From positions 1 to 64,000 of the forward strand of contig JAJEHI010000103.1 in NCBI GenBank assembly GCA_022823775.1: 64,000 nt of DNA, in the 5' to 3' direction. Below the pieces are notes generated by a model, which saw only the letters and a list, made by a program, of their open reading frames with translations, was not told the origin of the DNA and did no database searches. The position numbers and the translations under genes are program-made. The stretch comes from Defluviicoccus sp. Lineage in GTDB: Bacteria; Pseudomonadota; Alphaproteobacteria; MPNO01. This document shows, in pieces, positions 50,383 to 61,435 of this stretch (the stretch's first letter is position 1; each line of letters begins with the position of its first letter).

Positions 50383-51404
50383 CCGCTCACACCGTCACGC
50401 TGGTTTTCGACGACGGGCGCATCGCGCGCATCCAGGCCGACGAGGACGACACGATCTACCTCGCGGCGCTCAAGCACCGCATTCGCATCGAGACCGACTG
50501 CCTCGAAGGCGCCTGCGCGACCTGCAAGGGGGTCTGCACCTCGGGCGAGTACCGTCTGGACGAATACAGCGAGGATGCGCTGAGCGCCGAAGAGGCGGCG
50601 CGGCGCGAGGTGCTGACCTGCCAGATGCACGTGCTGTCGGACTGCGTGATCGAATATCCCTACCCGTCGACGTTTTCGCTCAAGGCGCCGCCGGCCACTC
50701 GAATGGCCCGCGTCGTCGAGGTCGAAACCGTGGCGGAAAGCGTGGTCCGGCTGGCGGTGGAGCCCGAGGACGGCGAGCACGGGCCGATGGTTTTCATGCC
50801 CGGTCAGTACGTTCATCTCGGCGTGCCGGGCACGGACGCCGTTCGCTCCTACTCCTTCGCCAATCCCCCCGGGGAGACCGGGCGCTACACCTTCTTCATC
50901 AAGGTGCTGGAAGAGGGCGCGATGAGCGGCTATGTCGCCGGGTCCGCGAAGCCGGGCGACGCGATGCCGGTCACGGGACCGTTCGGCCGCTTTTACCTGC
51001 GCCCGCCGGGCCGGCCGATCGTCATGGTGGCGGGCGGCACCGGGCTCGCCCCTATGCTGTCCATGTTCGATCACATGCTGGCGACCGGCGCGACGGGCCA
51101 GCCGATCCATCTTCTATACGGCGCCAACAGCTCGGCCGAGCTGTTCTCGCTGGAAGCGCTCGACGGCTACACCGGCCGGGGACTCGACCTGACCACGGAA
51201 CTCTGTGTCGTCGAAGGGGGCGGAGGATGGTCTGGACCGACGGGTCACGTCACGTCGCTGCTCAGGCCCGAAATCCTCGGGTCCGGCGACTGCGACGTCT
51301 ATCTCTGCGGTCCGCCGCCGATGATCGATGCCGGCACGGAATGGCTCACCGGCGCGGGCGTCGACCCGTCCGCCATCCATAGCGAGAAATTCCTGCCGAG
51401 TTGA
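50379..51404 (+). CDS. Dioxygenase reductase component (2Fe-2S/FAD/NADH), BenC/AntC-like
   Basis: 341 aa. Plant-type 2Fe-2S ligands: CLEGACATCKGVC and later LTCQMH. Then an FAD domain with RSYSFANPP and an NAD domain with MVAGGTGLAPMLSMFDHML and YLCGPPPMID. This order (ferredoxin-FAD-NAD) is that of BenC. Passes electrons from NADH to the Rieske centre. ATG 50379 overlaps the dehydrogenase stop. Confidence 0.94.
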   Translation: MTAHTVTLVFDDGRIARIQADEDDTIYLAALKHRIRIETDCLEGACATCKGVCTSGEYRLDEYSEDALSAEEAARREVLTCQMHVLSDCVIEYPYPSTFSLKAPPATRMARVVEVETVAESVVRLAVEPEDGEHGPMVFMPGQYVHLGVPGTDAVRSYSFANPPGETGRYTFFIKVLEEGAMSGYVAGSAKPGDAMPVTGPFGRFYLRPPGRPIVMVAGGTGLAPMLSMFDHMLATGATGQPIHLLYGANSSAELFSLEALDGYTGRGLDLTTELCVVEGGGGWSGPTGHVTSLLRPEILGSGDCDVYLCGPPPMIDAGTEWLTGAGVDPSAIHSEKFLPS

Positions 51405-51442
51405 GCGCTGGAGCTGAATACCGCTTCTTCGGATCGCGATGC

Positions 51443-51550
51443 GCCACCCTCCCCCAGCCCCTCCCGCAAGCGGGAGGGGAGAAGGTATCGAGGAGGCGGC
51501 GGGCGAGTCCCCTCTCCGCAGCGGGAAGAAATGCGGGCTAGGGTGAGGGG
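51443..51550. repeat. Interspersed GC-rich hairpin repeat, copy C (inverted)
   Basis: Reverse-orientation copy of the unit at 121-240: CCACCCTCCCCCAGCCCCTCCCGCAAGCGGGAGGGG … GGGTGAGGGG. Fills the gap between the dioxygenase reductase gene and the suf promoter; it may separate the two transcripts. Confidence 0.75.
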
Positions 51551-51552
51551 CG

Positions 51553-51580
51553 TTGACTCGGCCGCGCGCAACACTATTTT
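51553..51580 (+). promoter_or_regulatory. Candidate promoter of the suf operon
   Basis: TTGACT at 51553-51558, 16-bp spacer, TATTTT at 51575-51580, about 57 bp before the Rrf2 gene start. An Rrf2 autoregulatory site would be expected over or beside it, but I cannot define one confidently. Confidence 0.55.
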
Positions 51581-51637
51581 TCCATCCGTACCGATGCGGT
51601 CCTATTTGGAACTCCGCGCCCGCTCACGGGAAAGGTG

Positions 51638-52087
51638 ATGATCAAGCTGAGCCGGATGGCCGACTATGCCGTGGTCCTGATGACCCAGCTCGCCCGGGAG
51701 CCGGAGGCGCTTCGCACGGCCGGGGAGCTGTCGCAGTCCTGCGGCCTGCCGCAGCCCACGGTGAGCAAGATCCTCAAGCTGCTGGCGCAGGCGGACCTCC
51801 TGGTCTCCTATCGGGGCAACAAGGGAGGATACCTGCTGGCCCGGGCGGCCGGCGGGATCACCATGGCCGACGTGATCGGAGCGGTCGACGGACCCATCGC
51901 GCTGACCGATTGCACCGGACCCGACGGGCTGGTTTGCGAGATAGAGGCGCTGTGCCCGACCCGCACCAACTGGCAGAGCATCAACCGCGCGATGATCGAG
52001 GCGCTGTCCTCGGTGTCGCTGGCCGAGATGGCGGTGCCGCACGCCGCCTTCGCCGGTCGAACGCCGGTCCGGGCACTGGCCGAGTAG
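51638..52087 (+). CDS. Rrf2-family SUF regulator (IscR/SufR-like)
   Basis: 149 aa. ATG 51638 gives the canonical N-terminus [22 protein letters not shown] region [25 protein letters not shown] and wing [11 protein letters not shown]. Three Cys in [19 protein letters not shown] match the 2Fe-2S ligand cluster of IscR-type proteins. First gene of the suf operon, so it probably senses Fe-S status and represses sufBCDS. Confidence 0.93.
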   Translation: MIKLSRMADYAVVLMTQLAREPEALRTAGELSQSCGLPQPTVSKILKLLAQADLLVSYRGNKGGYLLARAAGGITMADVIGAVDGPIALTDCTGPDGLVCEIEALCPTRTNWQSINRAMIEALSSVSLAEMAVPHAAFAGRTPVRALAE

Positions 52088-52100
52088 GCGGAACGGGACG

Positions 52101-54305
<2,205 letters not shown>

Positions 54306-54313
<8 letters not shown>

Positions 54314-55661
54314 GGGAATCGCGGCCTTGCCTACCGCCGACATAGAACGTTTCAATCGAGCCTTCGCGGCGGCGAGCGCGGAGCTTCCCGGACACGGCAA
54401 CGCCGAAGTGGCGCGGCTGCGCGAAGCGGCGATGGCGAGATTCGCCTCGACCGGTCTGCCGAGCCGGCGCGACGAAGGCTGGCGCTATACCGATCTCCGC
54501 CGGCTCGACCGGCTGGACCCCGCCGGCCTCACGGGACGGATCGACGGCGAAACCGTCGCGGCGCTGCCCGACGCCCTGGCTTCGCTCGATGCACACCGGA
54601 TGGTGTTCGTCGACGGCCGTTACGAAGCCGCGCTGTCGGCGCACGGAGCGCTTCCGGCGGGCGCGCGACTCGACGTGCTCTCGGCGCATCTCGGGAACGG
54701 GTGCGAAGACGCGGCATCGATCCTCGGAACCGGGCTCGCCGAATGGAACGGGGCGGGACAGGAAGGGCTCGCGGCGCTCAACACGGCGATGACTCGCGAC
54801 GGGGTGCTGTTCGAGTTGCCGGCCGGCGCGAGGCTCGAAAAACCCGTCCTCGTCTTGCACCTCCTGACCGGCAAGGCGGGCGCCGTTCACCCGCGTAACG
54901 TGCTCAGAATAGGCCCGGGCGCGGAAGCGGATGTGGTGGAAGCGTTCATCGGCCTAACGGGAAGCGGCGGCTGGAGCAATTCCGTGTTCGACGGGGCGAT
55001 CGGACCGGGCGGCGCTTTGCGCCATGTCGCGCTGGTCCGGCAGGGCGAGGACGCGGTCCATACCGGCCGCATGTCGATGGAGGTCGAACGCGACGCGCGG
55101 TATGCGGCGCAGGTGCTGACGCTCGGCGGCCGGGTGGTCAGAAACGAATTCGTCGTGCGCCTCTCCGGGCCCGGCGCGGCGTGCGGGCTTTCCGGGGGTG
55201 CGCTCGCCGACGGCCGGCGCCATGTCGACCACACGACCGAGATCGCTCATGCCGCGCCGCACACCGAAAGCGAGCAGGTGTTCCGCAACGTGGCCGACGA
55301 CAACGCGAGAACCGTCTTCCAGGGCCGCGTCGTGGTCGAGCGCGACGCGCAGAAGACCAACGCCCGCCAGTCCGGCCGCAGCCTCCTGCTCTCGTCGGGC
55401 GCCGAGGCCCAGAACAAGCCGGAGCTCCGCATCTTCGCCGACGACGTGAAATGCAGCCACGGCGCGACCGTAGGGGATCTCGACAAGGATGCGCTGTTCT
55501 ACCTGCGCGCCCGGGGGATCGACGAGGCCGAGGCCCGCGCGCTCCTGACCCGCGCTTTCGTGGCCGATCTGTTGACGCTGCTGCCCGTCGAGGCGGCGAG
55601 GACGGCGGTGGAGGAGGCGGTCGACGGATGGTTGCGCCGGGCCGTGGACGAGGACGGTTGA
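54306..55661 (+). CDS. sufD: Fe-S assembly protein SufD
   Basis: 451 aa if GTG 54306 is used (overlapping sufC); TTG 54327 with GAGGGA upstream is a good alternative. N-terminal SRRDEGWRYTDLRRLDRL and C-terminal VVERDAQKTNARQSGRSLLLSSGAEAQNKPELRIFADDVKCSHGATVGDLDKDALFYLRARGI are typical; the His in CSHGAT is the conserved SufD ligand. Completes the SufBCD scaffold. Confidence 0.96.
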
Positions 55662-55662
55662 G

Positions 55663-56901
55663 ATGGCGGTAGCGAACGGCGCATACGATATCGACGCGAT
55701 CCGGGGGGACTTCCCGATCCTGGGCGAGAGGGTCTACGACAAGCCGCTCGTCTATCTCGACAACGGGGCGAGCGCCCAGAAGCCCAGAGCGGTGATCGAC
55801 AGCCTGTCGCGGGTCTACGAGACGGAATACGCCAACGTCCATCGCGGCGTCCACTATATGAGCCAGAAGGCGACCGAGGCGATGGAGGGGGCGCGGGAGA
55901 AGGCGCGCGCGTTCATCAATGCGGAACATGCGCACGAGTCGATCTTCGTCCGCGGCGCCACCGAAGGGATCAATCTGGTCGCCTCGAGCTGGGGCCGGGC
56001 CAATCTGGAAGCCGGCGACGAGATCGTGCTCTCCGTTATGGAGCACCACTCGAACATCGTTCCGTGGCAGATCGTGGCCGAGCAGACCGGCGCCGCGATC
56101 CGGGTCGCGCCGATCGACGACGACGGCGTGCTCGACATGGACGCGCTCGAATCCCTTATCGGGCCGCGGACCCGGATGGTCGCGATTACCCATGTGTCGA
56201 ACGCGCTCGGCACCGTGGTCCCGGTGGACGAGGCGATCCGGATCGCGCATCGGCACGGCGCGCTGGTGCTGCTCGACGGGTGTCAGGCGGTGCCGCACAT
56301 GGCGATCGACGTGCGCGCGCTCGATGTCGACTTTTATGTCTACTCCGGCCACAAGCTCTACGGGCCGAGCGGAGTCGGCATTCTCTACGGCAAGGAATCG
56401 CTACTGAAGGCGATGCCGCCCTATCAGGGGGGCGGCGAAATGATCGAAACGGTGACCTTCGAAAAGACCACCTATGCCGACCTGCCGTTCAAGTTCGAGG
56501 CGGGCACGCCGCATATCGCGGGCGCGATCGGTCTCGGCGCGGCGATCGACTACGTGACGAGGATCGGGCTCGATCGCATCGGCGCGCACGAAAGCGACAT
56601 TCTCGAATACGCCACCGGCCGGCTCGGCGCGCTCAACTCGGTCAGGCTGATCGGGACCGCGCCCGAGAAGGCGGCGATCGTTTCGTTCAACCTGGAGGAT
56701 GTTCACCCGCACGATGTCGGCACCATCCTCGACCGCGAGGGCGTGGCCGTCCGGACGGGGCATCATTGCGCTCAGCCGGTGATGGACCGCTTCGACGTCG
56801 CGGCGACGGTGCGCGCCTCGTTCGGGCTCTACAACACCAGGCAGGAAGTCGATGCGCTGGTCGATGCGCTCGGCCGCGTGCAGGAGATATTCGGCCGATG
56901 A
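55663..56901 (+). CDS. sufS: Cysteine desulfurase SufS
   Basis: 412-aa class-V PLP enzyme supplying sulfur. YLDNGASAQKPRAVID, RGATEGINLVASSW, EHHSNIVPWQ, the PLP Lys in YSGHKLYGPSGVG, and the catalytic Cys in RTGHHCAQPVMDRF. One bp after sufD. No sufE is present; a SufU-like scaffold follows and may be the sulfur acceptor. Confidence 0.98.
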   Translation: MAVANGAYDIDAIRGDFPILGERVYDKPLVYLDNGASAQKPRAVIDSLSRVYETEYANVHRGVHYMSQKATEAMEGAREKARAFINAEHAHESIFVRGATEGINLVASSWGRANLEAGDEIVLSVMEHHSNIVPWQIVAEQTGAAIRVAPIDDDGVLDMDALESLIGPRTRMVAITHVSNALGTVVPVDEAIRIAHRHGALVLLDGCQAVPHMAIDVRALDVDFYVYSGHKLYGPSGVGILYGKESLLKAMPPYQGGGEMIETVTFEKTTYADLPFKFEAGTPHIAGAIGLGAAIDYVTRIGLDRIGAHESDILEYATGRLGALNSVRLIGTAPEKAAIVSFNLEDVHPHDVGTILDREGVAVRTGHHCAQPVMDRFDVAATVRASFGLYNTRQEVDALVDALGRVQEIFGR

Positions 56902-57353
56902 TCGACCTCCGCAGCCTCTATCAGGACGTCATCCTCGACCATTCCCGGAATCCGCGGAATTCGGGCGAACTGGAACCCTGCAGCCACGCGGCGAACGGCA
57001 ACAACCCGCTCTGCGGCGACAAGGTGCGGGTCTACATGCAGGTCGGAAACGGCAAGATCGACGACATTCGCTTCGAGGCGAAAGGTTGCGCGATTTCAGT
57101 AGCTTCGGCATCGATGATGACGGAATTGATCAAGGGAACGGAGATCGGGGACGCGCGGGAGACCTTCGAGCGGTTTCACGAGATCGTCACCCGCAAGGGT
57201 GAGATCTCGGACGATGAGATCGAAACCCTCGACAAGCTCGCGACGCTGATCGGGGTGCGCGAATTTCCCATGCGGGTCAAGTGCGCGACCCTGCCCTGGC
57301 ATACCATGACGGCGGCGCTCGACGGCGTCGACGACGACGTGACGACGGAGTGA
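56898..57353 (+). CDS. sufU: SufU/IscU-like scaffold protein
   Basis: 151 aa. Three conserved Cys regions: NPLCGDKV, EAKGCAISVASASMM and RVKCATLPWHTM, with YQDVILDHSRNPRN at the N-terminus. The long insert between the second and third Cys is SufU-type. Functions as sulfur acceptor from SufS and/or scaffold. Overlaps sufS by 4 bp. Confidence 0.95.
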   Translation: MIDLRSLYQDVILDHSRNPRNSGELEPCSHAANGNNPLCGDKVRVYMQVGNGKIDDIRFEAKGCAISVASASMMTELIKGTEIGDARETFERFHEIVTRKGEISDDEIETLDKLATLIGVREFPMRVKCATLPWHTMTAALDGVDDDVTTE

Positions 57354-57370
57354 TCGCGGAGCGCGCGGCG

Positions 57371-57739
57371 ATGGATGACAACACCACCCGTATCGGGCCC
57401 GCCGGGCCGGCTTCGGCCGACCCCCAGGGCGGAACCGAAACGCTGCACCGGGCCGTGGTCGAAGCGGTCAGCAGCGTTTACGACCCGGAAATACCGGTCA
57501 ACATTTACGAGCTCGGACTGATCTACGACGTGAGCGTTTCGGAGTCGCGCGATGTCGACATTTTGATGACGCTGACGTCGCCGATGTGCCCGGTTGCAGA
57601 ATCGCTCCCGGTCGAGGTCGAGTCGCGGGTGCGCGGGGTCGACGACGTCAACGACGTGCATGTCGAACTCACCTGGGATCCGCCCTGGACTCCGGAGATG
57701 ATGAGCGAGGCCGCGAAGCTCGAGCTGGGGTTCATGTGA
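57371..57739 (+). CDS. sufT: SUF system protein SufT (MIP18/DUF59)
   Basis: 122 aa. YDPEIPVNIYELGLIYDVSVSE, LTSPMCPVAESLPVEVESRV and ELTWDPPWTPEMMSEAAKLELG identify the SufT-type DUF59 protein, an Fe-S maturation or transfer factor with a single conserved Cys. ATG 57371 is chosen over 57281. N-terminal 30 residues are a variable extension. Confidence 0.94.
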   Translation: MDDNTTRIGPAGPASADPQGGTETLHRAVVEAVSSVYDPEIPVNIYELGLIYDVSVSESRDVDILMTLTSPMCPVAESLPVEVESRVRGVDDVNDVHVELTWDPPWTPEMMSEAAKLELGFM

Positions 57740-57776
57740 GGATGGAACGGGGTAGGTTCATGGCGGGGGAGAGGCG

Positions 57777-58112
57777 ATGAACAAGCAGGCGATGACCCTG
57801 ACCGACGCCGCCGCCGACCGCGTGCGGTACCTGATGGGCCGGCGCGACGAACCGGCGGTCGGGCTCCGCATCGGCATCCGCACCGGCGGGTGCTCCGGCA
57901 TGGCTTACCAGATGGAGTTCGCCGCCGAGCAGAACCCGCTTGACGAGGTGGTCGAGGAAAAGGGCGTCACCGTTCTGATCGACGGCAGGGCGCTGATGTT
58001 CCTGATCGGCACCGAAATGGACTATGTCGAGGACAAGCTCCAGTCCGGCTTCGTGTTCAACAATCCCAACGAGAAGGGACGCTGCGGCTGCGGCGAGTCC
58101 TTCCACGTCTGA
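57777..58112 (+). CDS. sufA: A-type Fe-S carrier SufA/IscA
   Basis: 111 aa. GLRIGIRTGGCSGMAYQMEFA carries the first Cys and the tail GRCGCGESFHV has the CxC pair. Delivers clusters made by SufBCD to apo-proteins. Last member of the operon; the next gene starts immediately at 58113. Confidence 0.97.
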   Translation: MNKQAMTLTDAAADRVRYLMGRRDEPAVGLRIGIRTGGCSGMAYQMEFAAEQNPLDEVVEEKGVTVLIDGRALMFLIGTEMDYVEDKLQSGFVFNNPNEKGRCGCGESFHV

Positions 58113-58718
58113 ATGCCCAAGGTCTATTCCATCGACGGGGTGACCCCGGTCGTCCACCCCACCGCTTATGTTCACGAATCAGCCATCCTGATCGGCGACG
58201 TGATCGTCGGTCCCGGCTGCTATATCGCCCCGTCCGCGAGCCTGCGCGGCGATTTCGGCCAGATCCGCATCGGCGAAGGCTCCAACGTCCAGGACAACTG
58301 CACCATCCACTGCTACGCGGGCGGCGAGACGGCGGTCGGCGCGGACGTCTCGGTGGGCCACGGCGCCGTTTTGCACGGTTGTGCGGTCGAAGACCATGCG
58401 CTGGTCGGTATGAACGCCGTGGTTATGGACGGCGCGGTAATCGGCTCCCGGGCGATCGTGGCGGCGCTCGCCTTCGTACGCTCGGATTTCCAGGTGCCGG
58501 AGAGGACCATCGTCGCCGGCGTGCCGGCGAAGATCCTGCGCGACATCACCGACGAAGAGACCGGGTGGATGATCGACGCCAACGCCGACTATCACAGCGC
58601 CCGCGAGCGCGCCTGGGCGTCGATGGAACGTGTCGACGCGCTTCACCGGCTTGATCGCGAGGGGCCGAGACTGACCTTCGCCGGCTCGAAACCGCTCTAC
58701 CAGGCGCGCGGCGGCTAG
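58113..58718 (+). CDS. PaaY/CaiE-like gamma-carbonic anhydrase family protein
   Basis: 201-aa left-handed beta-helix protein. MPKVYSIDGVTPVVHPTAYVH, GDVIVGPGCYIAPSASLRGDFGQIRIGEGSNVQDNCTIHCYAGGETAVGADVSVGHGAVLHGC match PaaY (a thioesterase-like member of the gamma-CA family); C-terminal helix DYHSARERAWASMERVDALH is also PaaY-like. No paa genes here. Starts directly after sufA, probably read from the suf transcript. Confidence 0.88.
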   Translation: MPKVYSIDGVTPVVHPTAYVHESAILIGDVIVGPGCYIAPSASLRGDFGQIRIGEGSNVQDNCTIHCYAGGETAVGADVSVGHGAVLHGCAVEDHALVGMNAVVMDGAVIGSRAIVAALAFVRSDFQVPERTIVAGVPAKILRDITDEETGWMIDANADYHSARERAWASMERVDALHRLDREGPRLTFAGSKPLYQARGG

Positions 58719-58721
58719 ACG

Positions 58722-59678
58722 ATGGCCAGCCAACGGGACCTCGATCCGCAGACCGCGCGCGTGCTGGCCGATCTGGACGGGCCGGGGGTTCCGCAAGTAG
58801 CCGACATGTCCCCGGACGACGCGCGGCGGCATATCGAGGATTTCGTGCGCAAGTGGGACCTCGACCCGAAGCCTCCTATCGGCGCCGTCGAGGATCTGAC
58901 GATAGCGGGCCAGGAGCCCGGCCAGGGGATCGCCGCCCGGCTTTACCGGCCCGCCGGGGCCGAAGGAGCCCCGCCGCTGATCGTGTTCTTCCATGCCGGC
59001 GGGTATGTGTTCGGCGGCATCGAAACGCATGAGAGCTTCTGCCGGCTGATCTCCGAGAGCGCAGGGTGCCTGGTCCTGTCGGTCGACTATCGCCGCGCGC
59101 CGGAGTACAAGTTCCCCGCCGCGCACGAGGACTGCTACGCGGCAACGGTGTGGGCGGCCGCGCATGCCGGCGAAATCGGGGCGGACCCGGCGCGGATCGC
59201 GGTCGGGGGCGATTCCTCGGGCGGCACGCTCGCGATCGGCGTATGCCAGCTCGCCGATCGCCGGGGCGGACCGTCGATCGCGCACCAGTTCCTCTGGTAT
59301 CCGGGGACGGCGGGCGGTTCCGAGACCGAGTCGATGCGGACGCTCTCCGAAGGCTATTTCCTGAACTCGGGGCTGATGAAATGGTCGATGGGGCATTATC
59401 TCAACGGCCCATCGGACCTCTCCGATCCCCTCGTCGCACCGATGAAGCTGGACGATTTCTCGATCTTCCCGCCCACCTGGCTGATGACCGCCGGGTTCGA
59501 TCCGAGGCGGGACGACAACAAGGCCTTCGTCGACGCGCTCGCCGCCGCCGGGGTGTCCGCGACCTACCGCGTGCTCGACACGACCATCCACGGCTTCATG
59601 TTCATGCTGGGCGGGATCGATCTGGCGGTCGAGGCGGCGAAGGAATCGGCGGCCCATATCCGCGCCGCATTCGCCTGA
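58722..59678 (+). CDS. Alpha/beta hydrolase (hormone-sensitive lipase family)
   Basis: 318-aa esterase. HSL-family motifs: FFHAGGYVFGG (HGG oxyanion motif with Ala replacing the first Gly), GGDSSGGTLA (nucleophile Ser), TAGFDPRRDDNKAFVDAL (Asp) and TIHGFMFMLGG (His). N-terminal cap MSPDDARRHIEDF. Three bp after the PaaY-like gene. Substrate unknown. Confidence 0.92.
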   Translation: MASQRDLDPQTARVLADLDGPGVPQVADMSPDDARRHIEDFVRKWDLDPKPPIGAVEDLTIAGQEPGQGIAARLYRPAGAEGAPPLIVFFHAGGYVFGGIETHESFCRLISESAGCLVLSVDYRRAPEYKFPAAHEDCYAATVWAAAHAGEIGADPARIAVGGDSSGGTLAIGVCQLADRRGGPSIAHQFLWYPGTAGGSETESMRTLSEGYFLNSGLMKWSMGHYLNGPSDLSDPLVAPMKLDDFSIFPPTWLMTAGFDPRRDDNKAFVDALAAAGVSATYRVLDTTIHGFMFMLGGIDLAVEAAKESAAHIRAAFA

Positions 59679-59723
59679 GCATTGCGCTTACCCCGTAATC
59701 GCCCTACATAGCGATGGCGCGGC

Positions 59724-59800
<77 letters not shown>

Positions 59801-59816
59801 AACCGCGGGGCAGAGA

Positions 59817-60125
59817 ATGAGCGACGTGAAGATCTACCGTCCGGCCAAGACCGCCACCCAGTCGGGCCGCGCGCGCTCGACCAGATGGGTGCTGGAATTC
59901 TCGACCGCGCTGGCGCAGCGGCGGGATTCGCTGATGGGCTGGGCCGGGCGCGGCGACACGCGGCGGCAGGTGCGGCTCGAATTCGATAGCGAAGAGGACG
60001 CCGTCGCCTATGCCAGGCGCAACGGGCTGACCTACGAGGTCGAACCGGCGCGGGAACGCCGTATCCGGGCGAAGAGCTACGCCGACAATTTCCGCTTCGG
60101 CCGCGAGGGCAACTGGACCCACTGA
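59817..60125 (+). CDS. NDUFS4-type complex I accessory subunit
   Basis: 102 aa of the ETC complex I conserved-region family (PF04800). VKIYRPAKTATQSGRARSTRWVLEF, LMGWAGRGDTRRQVRLEFDSEEDAVAYARRNGLTYEV and AKSYADNFRFGREGNWTH are typical; this subunit occurs in Alphaproteobacteria and mitochondria, supporting the taxonomic reading. Follows tRNA-Pro by 16 bp. Confidence 0.94.
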   Translation: MSDVKIYRPAKTATQSGRARSTRWVLEFSTALAQRRDSLMGWAGRGDTRRQVRLEFDSEEDAVAYARRNGLTYEVEPARERRIRAKSYADNFRFGREGNWTH

Positions 60126-60128
60126 CGC

Positions 60129-61214
60129 TCAGGCGTCGCCGAGGCCCGCGAGAGTCCGGTTCAGGATCTCCACGCCCTTCGTCAGAACCCGTTCTTTCCA
60201 GTCGTCCTCGTCGGGGAACAGCCGTTTGCGGATGTCCGCCTTGATCTCGCGGCCGAGCGGGCTGTCGAGGTCCCCGTGGGCGTGGAGCCAGTTGTCCGCG
60301 AGCAGCGCGTGCAGGACGTCCCGAACCGGGTAGGTGCCGAACTCCAGGGTCGCGCTGATCACGTCGGCGCCCCGGGCGGCCTCGCGCACCGAACGCGCGA
60401 TGACGCCGACCAGGGGCGCCGAGGAGGACGTGCCCGCCGACGGCGAGGTGACGATGTCGCCGTACCAGTCCCGCATCCGGCGCCCGCCGGGCGTCGCCGG
60501 GCCCGCGCCGCCGATCATTTCCGCATCTCCGTAACCCCCGAGCCCGGTATGGAGGTCGACAAATGCGATGCGGCGCGCGCCCGTCACATGCCTGTCGAGA
60601 ATGTCGCGGAATGTCGAATTCGACCAGGTGGGCCGCTTTCCGCCATAGAAAATGCCGTCGGGATGATCGTACTGGCCGCGCGTGACGACGGCCTGCAGGG
60701 CGAAGGCATCATTCTTGTGGACATAATCCTCGATCGTCCGTTCCATCTCGGCGAGCGCGGGCGCGTCCCAGCGGTCCGGGCACAGCGCGGGATGGAGCGC
60801 GTCGTAGGCATCGTTGGCCGGGTGAGGGCCGTCGTGATCGAGAAAATTGCGGTTGAGGTCGACATTTTCCTCGGTGACGCGGCGCAGCCACGCGAAGCCG
60901 TGCGGGTTGATGGCGTGCACCAGGACGATCCGCACACCGTTCGGTAACGCCGAAAGGCCGGCGAGGAACCCGATCTCGATCGCCGAGCCCGCGAACGCCT
61001 CGACCCCATGGGTGCCGGAATTGACGAGAAGCACCCGCCCCGCGTCGCGCGGCCCCAGCAGGGCGACATCGGTCGTCAGCTCGCCGTCGTGGCCCGGAGG
61101 CGGTTTTGCCGGGTTGAGGAAATCCTCGAGCGCTGCTCCCGCCGCGCGCGCGGCATCGCGGAACTTGTCGCGCGCCGCCGGGTAGTCGGGCGAGAACGCG
61201 GAGAGGTCGGACAT
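60129..61214 (-). CDS. M14-like (DUF2817) zinc peptidase family protein
   Basis: 361 aa. Zinc-site motifs VNSGTHGVEAFAGSAIE (HxxE) and VHAINPHGFAWLRRVTEENVDLNRNF, FVDLHTGLGGYGDAEM (third ligand) and late ISATLEFGTYPV (catalytic Glu) fit DUF2817 carboxypeptidase-like enzymes. Substrate unknown. Converges with the NDUFS4-like gene (3 bp). Its upstream side is the left copy of the 93-bp tRNA-Arg direct repeat. Confidence 0.88.
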   Translation of the reverse strand: MSDLSAFSPDYPAARDKFRDAARAAGAALEDFLNPAKPPPGHDGELTTDVALLGPRDAGRVLLVNSGTHGVEAFAGSAIEIGFLAGLSALPNGVRIVLVHAINPHGFAWLRRVTEENVDLNRNFLDHDGPHPANDAYDALHPALCPDRWDAPALAEMERTIEDYVHKNDAFALQAVVTRGQYDHPDGIFYGGKRPTWSNSTFRDILDRHVTGARRIAFVDLHTGLGGYGDAEMIGGAGPATPGGRRMRDWYGDIVTSPSAGTSSSAPLVGVIARSVREAARGADVISATLEFGTYPVRDVLHALLADNWLHAHGDLDSPLGREIKADIRKRLFPDEDDWKERVLTKGVEILNRTLAGLGDA

Positions 61215-61233
61215 GCGGAAGGCTCCCGTTACA

Positions 61234-61326
61234 GGGGTGTCAAACGCGCGCCCCTGTTGTAAGAGAAGGCACGGCCCACCGCCAATCCGCGCGCCCGTAG
61301 CTCAGCCGGATAGAGCAGCGGACTTC
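61234..61326 (+). repeat. 93-bp direct repeat, left copy (attL-like)
   Basis: Identical over 93 bp to 63279-63371. Contains the sequence upstream of tRNA-Arg plus its first 36 nt (to GCGGACTTC in the anticodon loop). Marks the left border of the 2,045-bp ATPase/DUF4276 cassette. Confidence 0.92.
61291..61326 (+). pseudogene. Truncated tRNA-Arg 5' half
   Basis: GCGCCCG acceptor strand, full D-arm and the 5' side of the anticodon stem match the intact tRNA-Arg at 63336, then the sequence diverges inside the anticodon loop (…ACTTCCGATCCC). No 3' half follows, so it cannot make a tRNA. Transcription from the duplicated tRNA upstream region would run into the ATPase gene. Confidence 0.9.
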
Positions 61327-61435
61327 CGATCCCTTCGCTCCCTGGAAGCCGTCTAGGTAAGGGCCGAGACGACAATGCGGGGTCCCCGTACTCAAATCGG
61401 GTGCGGCCCGACATCGTCGGCTTAGGAGACACGCG

